Shown: in pieces, positions 61,651-64,000 of the stretch
Position numbering within the stretch: position 1 is the first letter of the stretch
Layout of the letters: each line of letters opens with the position of its first letter
Assembly: GCA_900470965.1 (NCBI GenBank)
Contig: UCCS01000008.1
Coordinates: 90,512 to 154,511 of the forward strand
DNA length: 64,000 nucleotides
Origin: Hyphomicrobiales bacterium
GTDB lineage: Bacteria; Pseudomonadota; Alphaproteobacteria; Rhizobiales; Rhizobiaceae
Direction: 5' to 3'
Notes under the pieces: generated by a model
The model's database searches: none
What the model was told of the DNA's origin: nothing
What the model saw: the letters and a program-made list of their open reading frames with translations, nothing else
Made by a program: the position numbers and the translations under genes

Positions 61651-61684
61651 ATTATGCGGCGAATTTCGCCGCATAATATTTTTG
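61651..61684. terminator. Bidirectional Rho-independent terminator
   Basis: Perfect 12-pair stem ATTATGCGGCGA / TCGCCGCATAAT with a three-base loop, followed on the plus strand by ATTTTT. It lies between the convergent co-polymerase and hydrolase genes and can serve both. Confidence 0.88.
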
Positions 61685-61685
61685 G

Positions 61686-62294
61686 TCACGCCAATACCGA
61701 AAAGAACCTGCCGATAGCCTCGATCTCGTTCGGCCGGATGTCATGACCTCCCGAGTGCCACTCCGTCTGCACCTGCGCCTTCTGGTCCTCGAAATAGGCG
61801 GAAAGCGCTTCGGTCAACGCGGCTGGCGAGATCGGATCGCGCTGGCCTGCGGTAATCAATATCCTACGGCCGCCAAGATCGGGATTCGCGCGAGGCCGGA
61901 AAGGGATGAGCGGATGGAGCAGAGCTGCCGCGTCAAACAGCCCCTTCTCGATAAGCACGTTCGCCAGAATGTTGGCGCCGTTCGAAAATCCCAGCCCGAG
62001 AATTTTGGAGGCGCCATGTGCCGACGCCAGATCCTGGACATAGCCACTCATCTTGTCCGTCGCCCGAGCAAGGTCAGCCATGTCGTAGACACCTTCGCCA
62101 GTTCGCTTGAAAAAGCGCGCCGCCCCATATTCGGAAACATCGCCGCGCGGCGAAACGATCGTCGCTTCCGGTAGCAATCGCCTGCCGAAATCGAAGAACT
62201 GGTTCTCGTCACCACCCGTCCCGTGAAGCACGAAAAGGATGGGCTTTCCGGGTGCACCGGCATGCAGCCGGTGCACATAGCCATTGTTCGTCAT
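61686..62294 (-). CDS. Alpha/beta hydrolase (MhqD-like carboxylesterase)
   Basis: A 202-residue serine hydrolase of the phospholipase/carboxylesterase type. The oxyanion motif is FVLHGTGGDENQFF, the nucleophile serine is in LGLGFSNGANILA, the aspartate in AGQRDPISP and the histidine in WHSGGHDI. It is encoded 14 bases after the ring-cleaving dioxygenase gene, the same pairing as mhqO-mhqD in Firmicutes, where the enzymes help detoxify quinones. Substrate here is not known. Confidence 0.88.
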   Translation of the reverse strand: MTNNGYVHRLHAGAPGKPILFVLHGTGGDENQFFDFGRRLLPEATIVSPRGDVSEYGAARFFKRTGEGVYDMADLARATDKMSGYVQDLASAHGASKILGLGFSNGANILANVLIEKGLFDAAALLHPLIPFRPRANPDLGGRRILITAGQRDPISPAALTEALSAYFEDQKAQVQTEWHSGGHDIRPNEIEAIGRFFSVLA

Positions 62295-62308
62295 CGTCCT
62301 ACCTCCGC

Positions 62309-63241
62309 TTAGGCTTCGAGCGGCTGCAGGTGCTGCTCGATGAGGGCACGCAGATGGACATGCTGTTGCGGCAGCTTGAGCGCTTCGCCGAGATGCGCCG
62401 TATCCTCATCGCGGTCGAAGCCGGGCTCGTTGGTGGCAATCTCAAACAACACGCCGCCCGGCGTGCGGAAGTAGATCGCCCAGAAGTAATCTCGGTCGAT
62501 AACCGGGGTGACCTGATAGCCGGTGTCCATCAGCGCCTTACGAACCTCGAGCTGTTTTTCGCGGTTTTCAACGGCGAAAGCGACATGGTGGACGGAACCG
62601 GCGCCTGGGAGCGCACGGGCAATATTGGGCATGGTTTCGAGATCGACGAGATGCGCGCCATTGCCGCCGGGAATGGTGAGGCGCTTGACCCCGTCACGTT
62701 CTTCCTGAACCTCATAACCCATGAACTTCAAAAGTTCGGCCGTGGCGCCGTCATCTCTCAACCGCATGGCGACCGAATGGAAACCTCGGATGGCATGATC
62801 CTCACTGACACCGCCATGCGTCCAGGGAGCGCGGGTATCGTCCTTGACCTCGACGAGCGCAAAGCCGTCGCCATCGGGACCAGCGAAATTCAGGCGTTTT
62901 TCACCAAACGATTCTTCCGCCTTCAGGCCGGTGACATTGAGCTTCGTCAGGCGATCACTCCAGAAGCCGAGCGAGCCCTGGGGAACCGAGTAGACCGTGG
63001 TGCCGACTTCACCCGTGCCCGGGCGCCCCTGCGCCATCTTTGGGAAGGGGAAGTAGGTCATGATCGTGCCCGGGGAGCCGGTCTCGTCACCGTAGTAGAG
63101 GTGATAGACGTCGGGAGCGTCAAAATTGACGGTCTTCTTGACGCGGCGCAGGCCCAGCGCATTGGTGAAGAACTGGTTGTTCGTCCGGGCGTCCTCCGCC
63201 ATCGATGTGACGTGGTGCAGACCCTTGATTTGATCGAGCAT
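62309..63241 (-). CDS. Ring-cleaving dioxygenase, VOC family (MhqO-like)
   Basis: A 310-residue protein with two vicinal-oxygen-chelate domains. The first starts IKGLHHVTSMAEDARTNNQF and contains GLRRVKKTVNFD. The second begins near IRGFHSVAMRLRDDGATAEL and ends FWAIYFRTPGGVLFEIATNE, with the metal histidine/glutamate ligands present. The family cleaves hydroquinone-type rings. It forms an operon with the MhqD-like hydrolase downstream. No MarR/MhqR gene is seen beside it. Confidence 0.9.
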   Translation of the reverse strand: MLDQIKGLHHVTSMAEDARTNNQFFTNALGLRRVKKTVNFDAPDVYHLYYGDETGSPGTIMTYFPFPKMAQGRPGTGEVGTTVYSVPQGSLGFWSDRLTKLNVTGLKAEESFGEKRLNFAGPDGDGFALVEVKDDTRAPWTHGGVSEDHAIRGFHSVAMRLRDDGATAELLKFMGYEVQEERDGVKRLTIPGGNGAHLVDLETMPNIARALPGAGSVHHVAFAVENREKQLEVRKALMDTGYQVTPVIDRDYFWAIYFRTPGGVLFEIATNEPGFDRDEDTAHLGEALKLPQQHVHLRALIEQHLQPLEA

Positions 63242-63370
63242 TTGAGACCTCTTTCTGCCCGCAACAGTCGGGCTTTCGATGGGTCATAGATGAGCTTTTC
63301 GAGCCGGTTCTCATAGTCCGGCAAGCCGACACGCATTGTCTCCATTCTGTGAACGACAATGCGAGAGCGT

Positions 63371-64000
63371 TCAAGGATTGACGGGAAGCTGCCAATCAAT
63401 AGGTTCACGGCCATGCGACTGCAGAAACGCATTCGCCTTGGAGAAATGCCGGGATCCGAAAAAACCGTTATGGGCAGAAAGCGGCGACGGATGTGGCGCC
63501 TTCAGCACCATATGCCGCCTTGCATCGACAAAGGCCGCCTTCTTTTGAGCATAGGAGCCCCAGAGCATGAAAACGACGGCTTCGCATTCGTCGTTCACTT
63601 TGCGGATCACGGCATCGGTGAAACGCTCCCAGCCTTTGCCCTGATGCGAGGCGGCCTGAGATTCCTCCACCGTCAGCACACTGTTGAGCAGAAGCACGCC
63701 CTGTTGTGCCCAATGCTCCAGGAAACCGTGCCGTGCCGGCGAAATTCCCAGATCCGTCTCCATCTCCTTGTAGATGTTGACGAGCGACGGCGGAATACGC
63801 ACGCCGGGGCGAACGCTGAAGCAGAGCCCGTGAGCCTGGCCGATGCCATGATAGGGATCCTGTCCGAGAATCACGACTTTAACTTTCGCAATCGGCGTCA
63901 AATCCAGGGCGCGGAAATACTCCCCGCCCTTCGGGAAAATCCGTCTGCCAAGCTGCTTCTGCTCCACGAGAAAGATCTTGAGCTGCTGCATGTAGGGACT
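63371..64000 (-). CDS. ung: Uracil-DNA glycosylase, 5' end outside window
   Basis: Family 1 uracil-DNA glycosylase that removes uracil from DNA. The water-activating loop VVILGQDPYHG contains the catalytic aspartate, the uracil-binding motif is GVLLLNSVLTV, and the C-terminal HPSPLSAHNGFFGSRHF carries the catalytic histidine and minor-groove loop. The reading frame runs through MQQLKIF and three further codons (S, P, Y) to the window edge. Full-length enzymes have about 20-25 residues more, including the conserved PYMQ context, so the true start lies outside. The ATG at 63991 is probably internal. Confidence 0.95.
   Translation of the reverse strand, partial: SPYMQQLKIFLVEQKQLGRRIFPKGGEYFRALDLTPIAKVKVVILGQDPYHGIGQAHGLCFSVRPGVRIPPSLVNIYKEMETDLGISPARHGFLEHWAQQGVLLLNSVLTVEESQAASHQGKGWERFTDAVIRKVNDECEAVVFMLWGSYAQKKAAFVDARRHMVLKAPHPSPLSAHNGFFGSRHFSKANAFLQSHGREPIDWQLPVNP

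Noticed and set aside
1-64000. CRISPR arrays, tRNA or rRNA genes, insertion sequences
   Set aside because: No regularly spaced repeats, cloverleaf-like sequences, transposase genes or terminal inverted repeats were seen on either strand by eye; a dedicated tRNA or repeat scan was not possible.

Overview
The window looks like chromosomal DNA of a Rhizobium-type alphaproteobacterium (Rhizobiaceae). The main reasons are a 2831-residue cyclic beta-1,2-glucan synthase of the NdvB/ChvB type, many CUT1-type sugar ABC importers, small proteins of families common in rhizobia (DUF982, DUF1127, and probably DUF6894 and DUF6074), high GC content, and an ExoP-like polysaccharide co-polymerase. No tRNA, rRNA, insertion sequence, prophage or CRISPR array was seen.

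Layout. 0-2 kb: end of a peptide-type ABC operon (binding protein, start of a permease). 2-7 kb: an Lrp/AsnC regulator divergent from a DUF2000 gene, then a glutathione S-transferase, a GXWXG protein, a cytochrome c, an AHSA1-type protein and a class III nucleotide cyclase. 6.8-15.3 kb: ndvB. 15.7-16.6 kb: a flavohemoglobin remnant beside an NsrR-like Rrf2 regulator. 16.6-24.2 kb: a LacI regulator divergent from a GH78 alpha-L-rhamnosidase and its ABC importer. 24.2-31.8 kb: acylphosphatase, then an AraC regulator divergent from a second sugar importer ending in a Gfo/Idh/MocA-aldo/keto reductase fusion. 32-41 kb: small and stress-type genes, including a siderophore-interacting flavoprotein, a lytic transglycosylase, a luciferase-like monooxygenase, a DUF1194 protein, a Crp/Fnr regulator, and a DUF1127 gene followed by an array of four anti-Shine-Dalgarno hairpins. 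41.4-44.4 kb: a decayed PQQ sugar dehydrogenase fragment and an EmrAB-type efflux pair. 44.8-52.3 kb: a third sugar importer operon with a dehydrogenase and a TIM-barrel isomerase, divergent from a LacI regulator with three palindromic operators between them. 52.4-61.6 kb: a transglutaminase-like peptidase and a polysaccharide polymerisation/export module (O-antigen ligase/Wzy-like, OPX lipoprotein, two uncharacterised proteins, PPP-family phosphatase, Wzz/BY-kinase). 61.7-64 kb: an MhqD/MhqO-type pair and uracil-DNA glycosylase, cut by the window edge.

How the genes work together. Three regulator-importer-enzyme modules take up and process plant- or soil-derived glycosides. Cyclic glucan and exopolysaccharide genes serve the cell surface. 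The most notable item is on the minus strand at 36.0-36.5 kb: a DUF1127 mini-gene with its own terminator, followed by an RpoH-like promoter and four tandem hairpins, each exposing CUCCUCCC in the loop. It resembles the CcsR ('cuckoo') RNA loci of Rhodobacter. The second is the fused two-enzyme oxidoreductase at 29.8-31.8 kb.
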